This document shows, one piece after another, positions 1 through 10,482 of a DNA stretch of 64,000 nucleotides. The notes beneath the pieces are model-generated. The model was not told the DNA's origin and made no database searches. It saw only the letters and a list, made by a program, of their open reading frames with translations. How positions within the stretch are numbered: the stretch's first letter is position 1; each line of letters starts with the position of its first letter. The DNA is taken from positions 3,893,001 to 3,957,000 of the forward strand of contig CANJKZ010000092.1 in the NCBI GenBank assembly GCA_947471745.1, written 5' to 3'. Position numbers and translations under genes: made by a program. Source of the stretch: Closterium sp. Naga37s-1 (lineage: Eukaryota > Streptophyta > Zygnematophyceae > Desmidiales > Closteriaceae).

Positions 1-3000
1 GCTTGCCTTCGATCTGCCCGCTTTGCACTACATGGAAGGAGGGAACAGCTGAGTTGACAATGCATCAACCTCCCAAAATGACCCAGTTCCCCCAGTTGCG
101 CTGAGCTCAAGACCCGACCACTTACAGCAGCCAAGACTGCGCGGAAAACAGAGATTGAAAAAGGTGTGAAAGGAAAGTAGAAGAGCTAAAACTGGTGCAT
201 CAATTGTATAGAGGGTATTTTTGAGACGTCTCAAAAATACCCTCTATACACGTGCCTTCAAATCAGAGATTGAAAAAGGTGTGAAAGGAAAGCAGAAGAG
301 CTAAAACTGGTGCATCAATTGTATAGAGGGTATTTTTGAGACGTCTCAAAAATACCCTCTATACATGTGCCCTCAAAACAGAGATTGAAAAAGGTGTGAA
401 AGGAAAGTGGAAGAGCTAATACTGGTGCATCAGTCTCGTTCACCTGAACCCACTGGTGCTCAACCCACCTCACCACTTCCCACCCATGCTCACCGTCGCC
501 CATCCATTTGAGTGGCTCCACAAACACAGACGTGCATCCCCTCTCCGCCCCACTCCCCCAATCCTTGCCCTTCCCACGAAACCTGACACCTCCGCCCCCT
601 CCCCCACCAGTCCCAGCAGCAGCAGCACCGTCACCACCCCCAGCAGCAGCACCGCCAGCAGCAGGGTCAGTGGCGCTGGCAGGTGGTTTGGGGGCATGAG
701 GGAGCACATTGGCTGCTGCTGCCACCACCTGCCGGCACTTTCGGCAGCGATACACCTCTGGAGCCCTTGCTGCTTCCTTCGATGCCCCTGCTGCTCCTGC
801 TGCCCCTGCTGCTCCTGCTGCCCCTGCTGCTCCTGCTGCCCCTGCTGCTCCTGCTGCCCCTGCTGCTCCTGCTGACCCTGCTGCTCCCGCTCCTCCTGCT
901 GCCCCTGCTCCTCCTTCTGCCCCTGCTGCTGCTGCGCCCCCTGCTGCTCCTGCTCCTGCTGTTCCTACCTCCCCCTCTTGCCCCACTCCAGCCCGTAATT
1001 GAGCATCCCCGCTAATAGCATCCCCGTTACTAGCAGCTCCGTTGCCAGCCTCGAACGGCACGCCCTGGTGCAGCGAGCCAGTGATTCGACGAGCCATGAG
1101 GCGCAGCTTGAAGCGAGAGTAGTCGGAGTGATGGGGGTTGACAGCCCACCCCATGCTGTGGAAAATCCGTAACTGAGGCGAGAAGGGGGGGCAGTGGGAG
1201 ACGGAGAGAATATGAAAGAGTGAGAAGGGGTACATCAAGGAGCATGAGGAAGCAGTCAGAGAAGGGGCGCGATGACAGTCCTACGGACATGGCCCAATGG
1301 GCTCGCCCTGGTGCAATATGCCGGTGATTCGGCAAGCCATGAGGCACAGCTTGAAGTGCGAGTAATCGGAGTGGTGGGGGTTGACTGCCCACCCCATGCC
1401 TGGGGTGAGGACGCAGCTGGGGTGAGGACGCAGCTGGGGTGAGGACGGGAGTTTGTTCGGAGAAGCAAGGGAAGGGAAACACTTTAAGGGAGTGGTAGGA
1501 AAGGTGGGGGTTCACCGCCCACCCCATGCTGTGGAAGATGCGCAGCTGAGGCGAGAAGGGAAGGGAAAAAGGGGGGCGAGTTTGCTCAAAACGAAGCAAG
1601 GAAACGGAGTTGTGGGGGTTTGACTTGACAGCCCACCCCATACGGTCCAAGATCTGGAGCTGACGAGAGAGATGGCAGGAAAATTAGGGGGAGAAACGAG
1701 CTTGATGAAGTGCCAGGCAACGAGCTGTCGCTCATTATGTGCCGCTCGTTTTCTGTCACTCAATATGCCGCTCAATACTTGCCGCTCATTATATGCCGCT
1801 TATTTCCTGCCTCTCTCTCATCACTTGCCACGCATTCCCTTCTAGAGGCGTCTCATAGAGCGCTTTGCCTGGTGCAGAAAGCCGTTGTTGGGGCATGCGA
1901 AAGCCGTTGTTGGGGCATGCGAGAGGATGCTTGGACTGCGGTGGCTTTTGAATCAACTTAAGAGCCACTTTTGAGTCAACGCAAAGGGGCAGAGCTTGTT
2001 CACCTGATGCAGAAAGCCGTCGTTGGGGCACGCGAGAGGATGCTTGGACTGCAGTAGACGGAGCGCATCTGAGAGGGCGTGTGATTGGATGGGGGGTGGG
2101 TGGGCGGGTGCATAAAATGGGCATGCGAGGGGGTGCTTGGACTGCAACACACGGAGCGCTTCTGTGTAGGGGTGTGACGGGATGGGATGGAATGGGTGGA
2201 TCGAATCGGACGGGTGTGACGGGATGGGTGTGACGGGATGGGTGTGACGGGATGGGTGTGACGGGATGGGTGTGACGGGATGGGTGTGACGGGATGGGTG
2301 TGATGGATAGGTGGGTGGGACTGGTAATGGGTGAGGACGGACTTGCAAACAAAATCTCTCATGTATCAGCGACTAAGATCAATCAACTATGCCTTATCTT
2401 GGAATTCACACATGAATCTCAGGTGCGCGTTTAAGCTTACCCTCAGCCGTTGATTTGTGCAGCTTCATGAGATATGCGGTAACCACTGCTGCGCTGAACG
2501 AGGGGGGTTGGGGGAGGGGAGGAGGGGGGAAATGGGAGGTGAATGGGGGAAGGTGATGGAGGGGATGCGGGACGGATGTTGGCGGGAATGGGGAAGGAGG
2601 TGGGTACATTGGCGGAAGGGTGCGGAGGGCGAAAAGAGTGGGGAGGACGGGAAGGTAGGCAAGGGATTATCAGGGAGGGGCAGATACTGAGCATAGGTTG
2701 CCATCAATGGTGAAGCGCCACGTGGCACGTGCGCCACGTACCTTCGCGACACGCCAGCGTGACAGTGCACGAGCACCTTCTCCCCGCAACTCACGCTCTC
2801 CTCCACGAACGCCAGGCAGCTCGGCAGCACCGCCAGAAGATCCGAGTCGCCCATGACTAGAAGATCTACGGTCAGGCGTTGCCGTCCGCGCTCGTCACAG
2901 CCACGCGTCACACTGTCACATTCTACCCCACCAGCGGTTGCGCTTGTATCGGCGGGAATCTCGGCGGAATTGGCGGTGGATTCCGGATCGGAAGGAGGAG

Positions 3001-3136
3001 GTGTAACAGTAACGAAAGAGGAGCGAGCCATTGGGCAGAGAGAGACAAGGCGCGTGATATGCGCTCTTTCGAGCATCCGTGCTGACGTGGCGTCGGCCAG
3101 GTTGCCGATGAACACACCGTCACAGACCTCCCTCAT
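1..3136 (-). CDS. DUSP12: Dual-specificity phosphatase, DUSP12/YVH1-like (3' end off the window)
   Basis: Exons by position: 3136-2742, 2493-2441, 2068-2004, 1172-444, and 13-1 continuing out of the window. Splicing exons 1 and 2 restores the catalytic loop HCHAGVSRSAAVVTAYLMK, a Cys-X5-Arg motif with the nucleophile near residue 125. Exon 3 gives CPNDGF, the conserved motif that follows the catalytic domain in YVH1/DUSP12. Exon 4 holds the start of the C-terminal zinc-binding module (YRCRKCRQ, then CTSVFVEPLKWM), and the few codons of exon 5 (IEGK) fit the expected continuation. Known family role: tyrosine/serine-threonine phosphatase whose zinc domain acts in 60S ribosome maturation. Oddities: a Gly/Ala repeat insertion at about residues 241-300, and many truncated exon copies in introns 2-4. 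The start at 3136 gives a sensible N terminus (MREVCDGVFIGNL). Family assignment is firm; splice sites are inferred. Confidence 0.85.
149..437. repeat. 115-bp direct repeat with two 44-bp palindromes
   Basis: A segment beginning CAGAGATTGAAAAAGG occurs at about 149, 264 and 379, a period of 115 bp. Perfect 44-bp palindromes centred on GAGACGTCTC lie between the copies, at 206-249 and 321-364. The third copy runs into the splice donor of the phosphatase exon 4, so the repeated unit is the 5' part of its intron 4. Confidence 0.9.
780..965 (-). repeat. Coding minisatellite encoding Gly-Ala-Ala repeats
   Basis: Short tandem units rich in CTGCTGCTCC and CTGCTGCCCC lie inside exon 4 of the phosphatase and encode a Gly/Ala tract between the catalytic and zinc-binding halves. 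The frame is kept throughout. It is probably a flexible, length-variable linker. Confidence 0.8.
1285..1680 (-). pseudogene. Three truncated copies of phosphatase exon 4 in intron 3
   Basis: Intron 3 contains three diverged copies of the start of exon 4 (the IFHSMGWAVNPH-coding part), at about 1290-1400, 1500-1560 and 1610-1670. Two keep an acceptor-like AG. Each is cut short, and only the copy starting at 1172 continues into a complete exon. They could be cryptic acceptors, but spliced use is not shown. Confidence 0.75.
1850..2175 (-). pseudogene. Truncated copies of phosphatase exon 3
   Basis: Besides the real exon 3 (2068-2004), partial copies of its CAGTCCAAGCATCC...CCCAAC segment lie at about 2120-2170 (upstream in transcription) and 1870-1950 (downstream, with CCCAACAACGGCTTTC repeated twice). 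They carry deletions and lack paired splice sites. Confidence 0.7.
2171..2312. repeat. 14-bp minisatellite
   Basis: Tandem units GTGACGGGATGGGT lie in intron 2 of the phosphatase gene, with degenerate units on the left. Reading frames through it (Thr/His/Pro/Ser-rich) are repeat translations, not exons. Confidence 0.9.
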
Positions 3137-5401
3137 CGCGGCGTTGTGCGACGCCGTGCGACGAGTAAAAAACTAATGAACTGATCACTTCCCAAAATTT
3201 GCATTCGAGGGGGGTTGGTTTGGGGGTACGGAGTTGGTGCTATGTGCCTGGAAATATGCTGGAGGGGGAGTAGGTGTTCCAACCCTATACGCACTACCAT
3301 GTGTAGGTAGCTTAGTACCAGCCTATACCAACCAATAAGCTCCTGACATAGTGGGACATGCACAGTATCAACACTGATCCCACTTTGCACGAACTCCAGC
3401 TATACTTCACACGTGGCCTATACCCATTGCATGCCAGAGATGCAAACAGTCAAGTTACCGATGTTTTGTGTTCGCTCATGCGTGACGAAACGTGAAGGCA
3501 AACGCTACTGGTTGATAGTTGTGAAAGGAAAAGGTTGGAAACTGAACCGTTGATAAGAAAAGAACGTGAACGGTAAAGATCGAGTCCCAAATGTTTGGCA
3601 GTTGGAATGATGACCGTCGATATGTTCGACGACGAACGATTTGGATTTCTCGATGAAAAACTTCACGACGGTGGAGGTTGGCATCTGCCATAGAGTGAAG
3701 TGAGCTGTTTGACATGTACACCACCCAACCGAGCTGCTGTCATTTCATTGGGTGTTAACAGACGGTTGAGATTAATTTAGATGAACCTTATCTGGATATC
3801 TCAGCTTGCATAGATTGGCCAGAACTGGGATTACATCCAATTCGAGCGAATACTTATGCGCTGTGAACTGCAATGTTCTACCATTTCACAAACCCTAGAT
3901 GCAGTTGAGCTTCAAGCTCGGAAGTTCCTCAACAGATACTCCTGAAGCTTCTCTTCTTCCAGGCACTCACAACTACCGTCGACCAGTCAGCTGCTTCAGC
4001 CATGCTATGCTTCTCCGTGTAGGCTCCCCGCTTCTTCATATCGTTTCTTATTCCTCGTGCGCGTCTAATCTTACCATACTCCTCCTTCCCCTTTTCGTCA
4101 AACCCTGCAATTTCTCTTTCCGCCAGATGCGACGCTGCGGAATCGACGCGTCGACGCTGCGACAACGAGTAGTACGACACTGACATCGACGGGCGACGCG
4201 GTGACATCTACTCTGGAGGCGGCGACGTTGACGCACGAAACGGCGACGTTGACGCACGAAACGGCGACGTTGACGCACGAAACGGCGACTTTGACGTTTG
4301 AAACGCGACATTGACGCTCGACGCGGCCACATTGACGCTCGACGCGGCCACATTGACGCTCGACGCGGCCACATTGACGCTCGACGCGGCGACATCAACG
4401 CCCGACGCGGCGACGCAACGCTCGACGCGCACATACACGATGAGCGTGGCAGCAGGGAGCGTTGCCGTGGCGATGCTTCGGCATGTATTTGACTGCTCGT
4501 GTTTCTTTTTTAACCAGCGTGATGACGTCCCGTTCTCCCACCCCAGTCAACCCGTTCCCTTTCCGGGCATGCCCCTTCATATCACTAATTTAATTTCCAG
4601 CATGCCCTCCGCAAGTCTGTTCTTCCCCCTCTGTCTCTCCACACCATGGCGCAGGGCGTTGCAAAGCCGCATCGGGCAATTGAGCGCACATCGCCAGGTG
4701 TTTAGATGCGGTCTCATTAGCCACAGTTGTGTTGGTTTTTATGCCTGTATGTGTGTATTGTAATAATAATAATTCAAAACTAAAGATCAGGATTTTTCTA
4801 CACAAATCGAAATCATGTGCATGATTATGGGCACCTGAATTGGGAGGTGCTTTAGTGCGTTTCAATGCGTGTATGTACAAAGTCCAGACTATGTGTCTTG
4901 TACAATGTAGCTAATTTGCTCGTACTGCAAACGAAGATGTGAAGTTGCTACTGTGTACGACGCCAGTAGCTACATAGAACGGATCCGGTGTACCTACGCG
5001 GTCCCAACTTTGTGTGTACTGTACACCCCCGTACGAAGTAGCTGCATAGTTGCAAAACCTATTTCTACACAGTACAGTTGGGAGAGTCGCGACTCTGCTT
5101 GTACATTGTATATTGTGTGCATGTACACTGTACCAAACGCTCCCCCTTTTTTCCTGGCAGGAACACACGTGGAGAAAGCGGAAAGATAGAATTTCTGGCT
5201 CAAATTCAAGCTGGTGGTGTGGGGAGGGAGAACGGAATTCCCATGGTGAGACCACGACCCACAACTGTGCAAAATCATACTCGCAAAGCACATGTTTCAC
5301 GTGTACATTCATATGACGTTGTACTGCTTATGTAGCATAAATCATCTTATATGAATGTATTCAGAACGTACTAGCACATCGAGTAAATTATAATTTGGCT
5401 T
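3137..5401. other. Intergenic region upstream of the phosphatase
   Basis: Lies between the phosphatase start and the stop of the next minus-strand gene. Apart from the 21-bp minisatellite at 4218-4432 I see no gene. The part next to 3137 should hold the phosphatase promoter, but I can point to no specific element. Confidence 0.6.
4218..4432. repeat. 21-bp minisatellite
   Basis: About ten units in two sub-families: GGCGACGTTGACGCACGAAAC on the left and GGCCACATTGACGCTCGACGC on the right. Open frames here on both strands come from a period divisible by three and a lack of stops, and are not considered genes. Confidence 0.9.
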
Positions 5402-8400
5402 TCACGCATTGGTCAATGCAGCCCTTGGTTGTGCCTCCCATCCCTGTCTTGTGCTGGAGCTGTCTTCACCACCAACAATATTCTTCCACTCCCGTTCTCC
5501 ATCCTCACTTCCCGCCTCCCTCTCCTCCGACTCCTCAACCTCCCCTGGATGTTCGCAACACGCAGTAAGATCTTTTGCCTCGTCTGCCTCTTCAGCCCCT
5601 TCAGCCTCATCCATCTGGTCTGTCACTTCTCCCTCTGATGCATGGTTTGCTTTGTGAGCCTTGAAACCCTCGCCTGCCACGTCGTCTAACCCTTCTGACT
5701 CATCAAACCTGTAAGAGTCAGCTGGAACATCAGAGCCATCATCGTCATTCTCTATGCCTCCCCTGCTGTTACGATACCGCTCTCTCCACTCCGCCACAAA
5801 CCCCGACTCGCTCTCACTCTCACTCTCACTCCGACGCGCACTCCATTCTTGGTCCCTCTCTTCTCCTGCTGCTTCACCCCTGCTCCCCCTCTTCCTTCTC
5901 TCCTCCCAACCACTCTCTCCATCCGAAGACTCGTTATAGCCTGATCTCTGTGCATCTCCGTATGCCAAATACCTACGACCAGTACTGTAGCTCCGATACG
6001 CATCATGGTCGTACTCATCATTCCTGTCAACTTTATCATCCTCTCCGTTCCACTCCTCATGCTGCCATATCCTTCTGCCCTCACCCCTCCTCCCTGTATC
6101 GCTCGCATTGCGAAACAAATCCCTCTCGTGTCCCTCGTACTCTCGCTCCCCCCCTCCTCTGTGTATCCACCGCCCATCTCCGTCACCATCTCGCATGGTC
6201 TCTCGGTCACGATCATACTCTCTCCTCCCATGTCTCTCCTCCCTTGCCTCCCTATACTTTGCATAGTTGTATTCCCCCTTTCTCCTCCTCAAGTTTCCAC
6301 TACCAGAACCCTCATAACCCTTATCATTCGAATAGTCATGCCTCCTCCCATGTCTTTCCCCTATGCCCTCATCATCCGAAAATTCCCTCCTCTCCCTATC
6401 CGGCACCCCTCTCCTGTCCTCCCCTCCCTCCCATTCTCCACTCCTCCTCCGGGCACCATTTCCCCTCTGCCTGTCTCCATGGTCCTCTTGCTCTCCAATT
6501 TCCTTGTTCCCCTGCTCTCCTGATTTTTCGTATCTGACAAAATCTGACTCGTCTCTCAACCTGCCTCGCCTCCCTTCCTCTTTTCTCTCATTCGCCCAAA
6601 ATTCGTCGCCTCGCGCACCCGTCCTCCGCGTTTCCGCCTTCCTAGCCCCGTCCCCCCCGCCCCTCTCCCGTTCCCCCTTCAACCTTCTTCCCCTCTCCCT
6701 CTCTGGTGTTCTTTCCGCTTTCCGCTCCGCCCGTCTCTCCCCGAAACCCCTCGCAACCAACCCGAATTTCTCGAGCATCATGAGCCTACCAGGGGTAAGC
6801 GGACCGAAATCCCCCGTGGGAGAAATCCCTCCGCGCAACCTGCAGCCACACTCCCCATGCCCTTCCGCCCCTTCCCCCTCTTCCCCCTCGCCTTTTTCCC
6901 GCACAACCGCGAGCCCTCCCAGCCTTGCCCTGCAGGTCTGCGCAACCCTTGTTTCATTTTCACCCGCGCGACCTGGAATATCGACCAATAGCGGATGCAG
7001 CCCGCGCCTCTGCCGAACCACGTGTTTCAAATCTCGGTTTAGGTCATTGCCCGAACCTGGTGGTGATTTTTTTGGGGATGCTGTTGCTTTGGCGGAACGT
7101 TTCGCTTGAAGATCGGTTTCCGCATGTCCTGCGGAAGCGGATGCGCGGAGAAGCCTCCCCCCCGCCTTGCCTTTCCCCGCCGCTCCGCCAGTTCCGCCAG
7201 CTGCCGACACAGCCAGAGCAGCTACAGTGTTCCGCGAACCGACCCTGCTATTTGAACTAGCGCTGCGCCTTACTGATTTACACTGATTGCTTGTACGCGT
7301 CACAAGCCGGTCGTCGTTCACTCTAACGGAAACCACGCCGCCGTTTGTTACACTCGGCCGGGCTGAGAACAAATTGCCTGCTCGCCCGCAAGCCGCCGTC
7401 TGCGCGACCGGCGAAACCATTCCGCCAGTGTTACCAGCTCCGCCAAAGCTCTTCGACGCTCCCAGCTGCGGCGGCGTACTCACCCTGGCTCTCCCGTTAT
7501 TTCGAGGCGACTTAATTACACTCGCAGTTCTACCACTCTGGCTGCAGCTACTGCTGGGTCTCGATCCCCAGCCCCCGCCACTCCCGCCACCAGCGTCAAC
7601 TCGCGCAACTGCCGCCGCTGCTGCCGGCGCCATAATCGCGTTGTGACGACCGGCGCTGACGCTCACGCCGACGCGCACAGGCGACCGATCGCTGCTTACT
7701 CGGTTCCCATTTGTTCCGCCATTTCCGCTGGAGCTGTTCGGACGGCGCCCCCCGCTTTTGGCGGGGCCGATTGCGGAGGGGCTTTTAGGAAAGGCTGCTT
7801 TGTTCTTGAACACTATCGCGGGGCTCGTGTAGCTCTTCGGGATTGAGCCGTATGTCGTAGGAGCAGGCAAGCTGGCAGCGGCGGGCCGCCCACGTGACGG
7901 GGCAGAGAGCGGTGCGGGGTCTGGCGCGTGTCGGCCACAAGCCGCAGTAGGGCTCTTTTGGGGAACCGATTTCGGGGTCCTCGGACTTCTCGACGACTTA
8001 GCGGCGTTAGGCGAGGGACCGGGAGACGTAGCGGACTGGTTACCGGGTAACGCCGGACTGAGCTGTTCAGCGAAGTCCTGGGGTGGTTCTGGTGGAGAGC
8101 GGACCTTCGACTTGGGATTCAGCGACGAGAGAAGAGAGGAGATGGAGCGCATTAGACGGTTTCCCTTAAAAGGGCTCGTCTGCTCCTCCGTATAGTCACA
8201 CTCGTAAGAGCGGGTACATGACACAGTAGCACATGTATTCTCGGCGACTGTGTTGGGGGACACGCAGGAAAGTTCCCCGCTTTTTTTAGCCGGAGGGGAC
8301 TGAGGTGGACCGTGGATTTCGCCTCGGCTCGCGGTAACTCGCACTGCGCCATTGTTCCGCGTCGCCTGCGAAGACCGCGGACTGCGCTTATCTTTGCTCG

Positions 8401-9134
8401 ACGCACCCTTCTTCGCGTCTGCGGGGCCGGTTGGGGTTGGCGGGGCGGAAAGTTGCGCCGAAGCGAGGAGATGGCGGAGATGTGGCGGAGCGAGGTGGCC
8501 GTTCGCTGCGGATTCCGTGTCGCCCGCGAAGACCTCGACGGACGAGCACACGCCGACCGCGGGCGAAAGCGTCGCAAGCAGGAAACGTTCGCTTGACGTC
8601 GCACGGAGTCGCTGGAGAGTGAGGCGAACGCGATGGCGACTGAGCGGGCCAGAGCACTCGGGCCGACGAAGCCAAAATCTGGTAATATTGAGGGGGGGGT
8701 GATAGGAAGCGGACAGGAGATATATACGCAGATTAAAAAGTGTTATTAATCTGCGACGACTGGATTGCGAAGGATGCGGAGAGGGCGACTCACTCGATGG
8801 CGGACCACAGCGCGCCGACCGACAGAGACCCCACAGCTTTCGTCCAATCAGCTGCTTCCATTCCTTCCGCCAGCTCGTAAACGCTTGCACCGTCCGACAG
8901 CATCTCCGCGGAGCACCCGAGCGCGTCGCCAGTGCCCTGGCTGAAGCAACGAATCACAGCCCGCCATTTGTCCACGATTAGCACGGGTTCCGCGGCGGTT
9001 TTTATGGCGGAAGCGGCGTTAGGAGGAAGAGGCACGTCACAAGGGGAAGAGGCGGCGGAAGGGGTAAGGGTCGCGGCGGGGAGCGAGAGAGGCTGGACCT
9101 TGAGAGCTTTAAACTGGGTTTTGTAATGCGCCAT
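5402..9134 (-). CDS. Large low-complexity protein, function unknown
   Basis: Proposed two-exon model: exon 1 9134-8794, donor GA|GTGAGT; exon 2 8678-5402, after a pyrimidine-rich ACCAG acceptor. Phases match and give 1205 residues. Exon 2 is one long open frame down to TGA at 5402. The N-terminal ~115 residues, starting MAHYKTQFKALKVQ, look globular. The middle is Ser/Pro/Arg/Gly-rich. The last ~450 residues are highly charged (Arg, Glu, Asp, Gly) and surely disordered, with an acidic tail. I recognise no domain. The open frame also runs upstream to 8890 without splicing, so a single-exon form starting there is an alternative. The long stop-free frame in this GC-rich, biased sequence is good evidence of coding but not of function. 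Confidence 0.6.
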
Positions 9135-10482
9135 GGCGTGTGGCTTGGATCGTGCTATTGCATGCGCGTGAGTGCAGTTGGCGTGGGCGCACGTGCTGCT
9201 GAAGCTACGGTCATGGCAGGCGACGGTCACGAGAAAATGGCGTTAGTGACGGTCACGAGAAAATGGCATTAGTGCAGTAGAAAACTTCCTCAATCTAGCG
9301 CTATTGCGAAACTCTGAAAAGCATGATGCTTCATGTTGTGGAGTGGAAGTGAGAACGTGACGGGATGTGTTGCGTTGGCATGAGAAGCCAACGCATGGCG
9401 TGGCGATGTGTTTTCTCCATTCGGATTCCCATTTCTCTTCCACCCAAACCATTCCCCTCCCCGTAACCTCCCTCTCTCTCCAAACCTAACAGTCGGTTGC
9501 CACTTCCAAGTTCCAACTGACCAAACCGAACAGGAGGAAGGGAAGGGAAGGGCAGCGCGAGATTTTCCTTTCTACGCAATGCGATCACGTCCGAAAAGTG
9601 GAGTCTGTCAGCCGACAGCAAAGCGATTCAATAAACACCTGCCCAGTTAGGAGATGCCCTGAAATCTGGCACTTGCGTTGCTGTCTTGATTCTGGAAAGG
9701 TCAATACTCACATCGGAGATCATGGAGGGTTTGATTTGAAGGCCAAAAGGGGATTGGACCTTGGCTGTGCCTGGACGGAACTGAGAGGGTTCCGTAGCTG
9801 GCAGGTTTTCCAGACGCGGGACTTGTACAGCTCTGTCGAGAAAGTGAGACTTAGAAAACAAAAACCCGCGAAACAAGCTCGGGTTGCCAGCAATGTTTCT
9901 GAAATTGGACCGCAGAAAATACACTTGGTGGAAAGCGGAAGCACCCGATTGGCGTGTGGGAGTGACATGGACCTTTTTTTTTTCACGACAGACGAAGCGA
10001 TGCGGAGGAACCCCGGTTGCAACAATGGCGTTGCCTGGCTGGTGTGCTACGTGGACGCTGGCGAGTGAACAGTGCGTAGTCAATTGGACCCACGGAAGTG
10101 GGACGAAATGCTGCACTGACGAATACCTTCGTGGAAGTCAGCAAATATCGGTGTGGTCTGATTGAAAATGGATTCTCGATTTGGGATACATTCGGTATAA
10201 CCCAACGGGTCATTTGTATATACCATTCCATAAGTGCGAATTGGACTCACTAGTTGTATTTTCAGTAGCTCTTCCTCACTGTCCCCCTGAGCAGTCACGC
10301 ACGAGGCTCTTCGTGTTCTTTACATTCCGAGGTTGCTTTCAGAGGGATACAAGTGGGTTCCTTGATGTTACCGAGGGATGTCTCAATCCATGATCCTGTA
10401 CATAGCATTCCCACAATCCAGGTAATCTGAGACCAGAAACGTTGGGCCTGAGACCAGCCTAGAATGCTCGCAAGCAGCGACC
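9135..10482. other. Divergent intergenic region
   Basis: Separates the start of the minus-strand gene (9134) from the start of the plus-strand NTPase (10483), so both promoters should lie here. Overlapping open frames of up to about 160 codons occur on both strands at 9598-10116, with no recognisable motif, and I do not call them. Confidence 0.5.

Noticed and set aside
4048..4492. Open frames of 64-150 codons over the 21-bp repeat
   Set aside because: Repeat translations on both strands, with no splice or start context and no recognisable domain.
9598..10116. Overlapping open frames of 156 and 162 codons on opposite strands
   Set aside because: No family motif or composition favours either strand. 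The region is likely the shared promoter of the two divergent genes.
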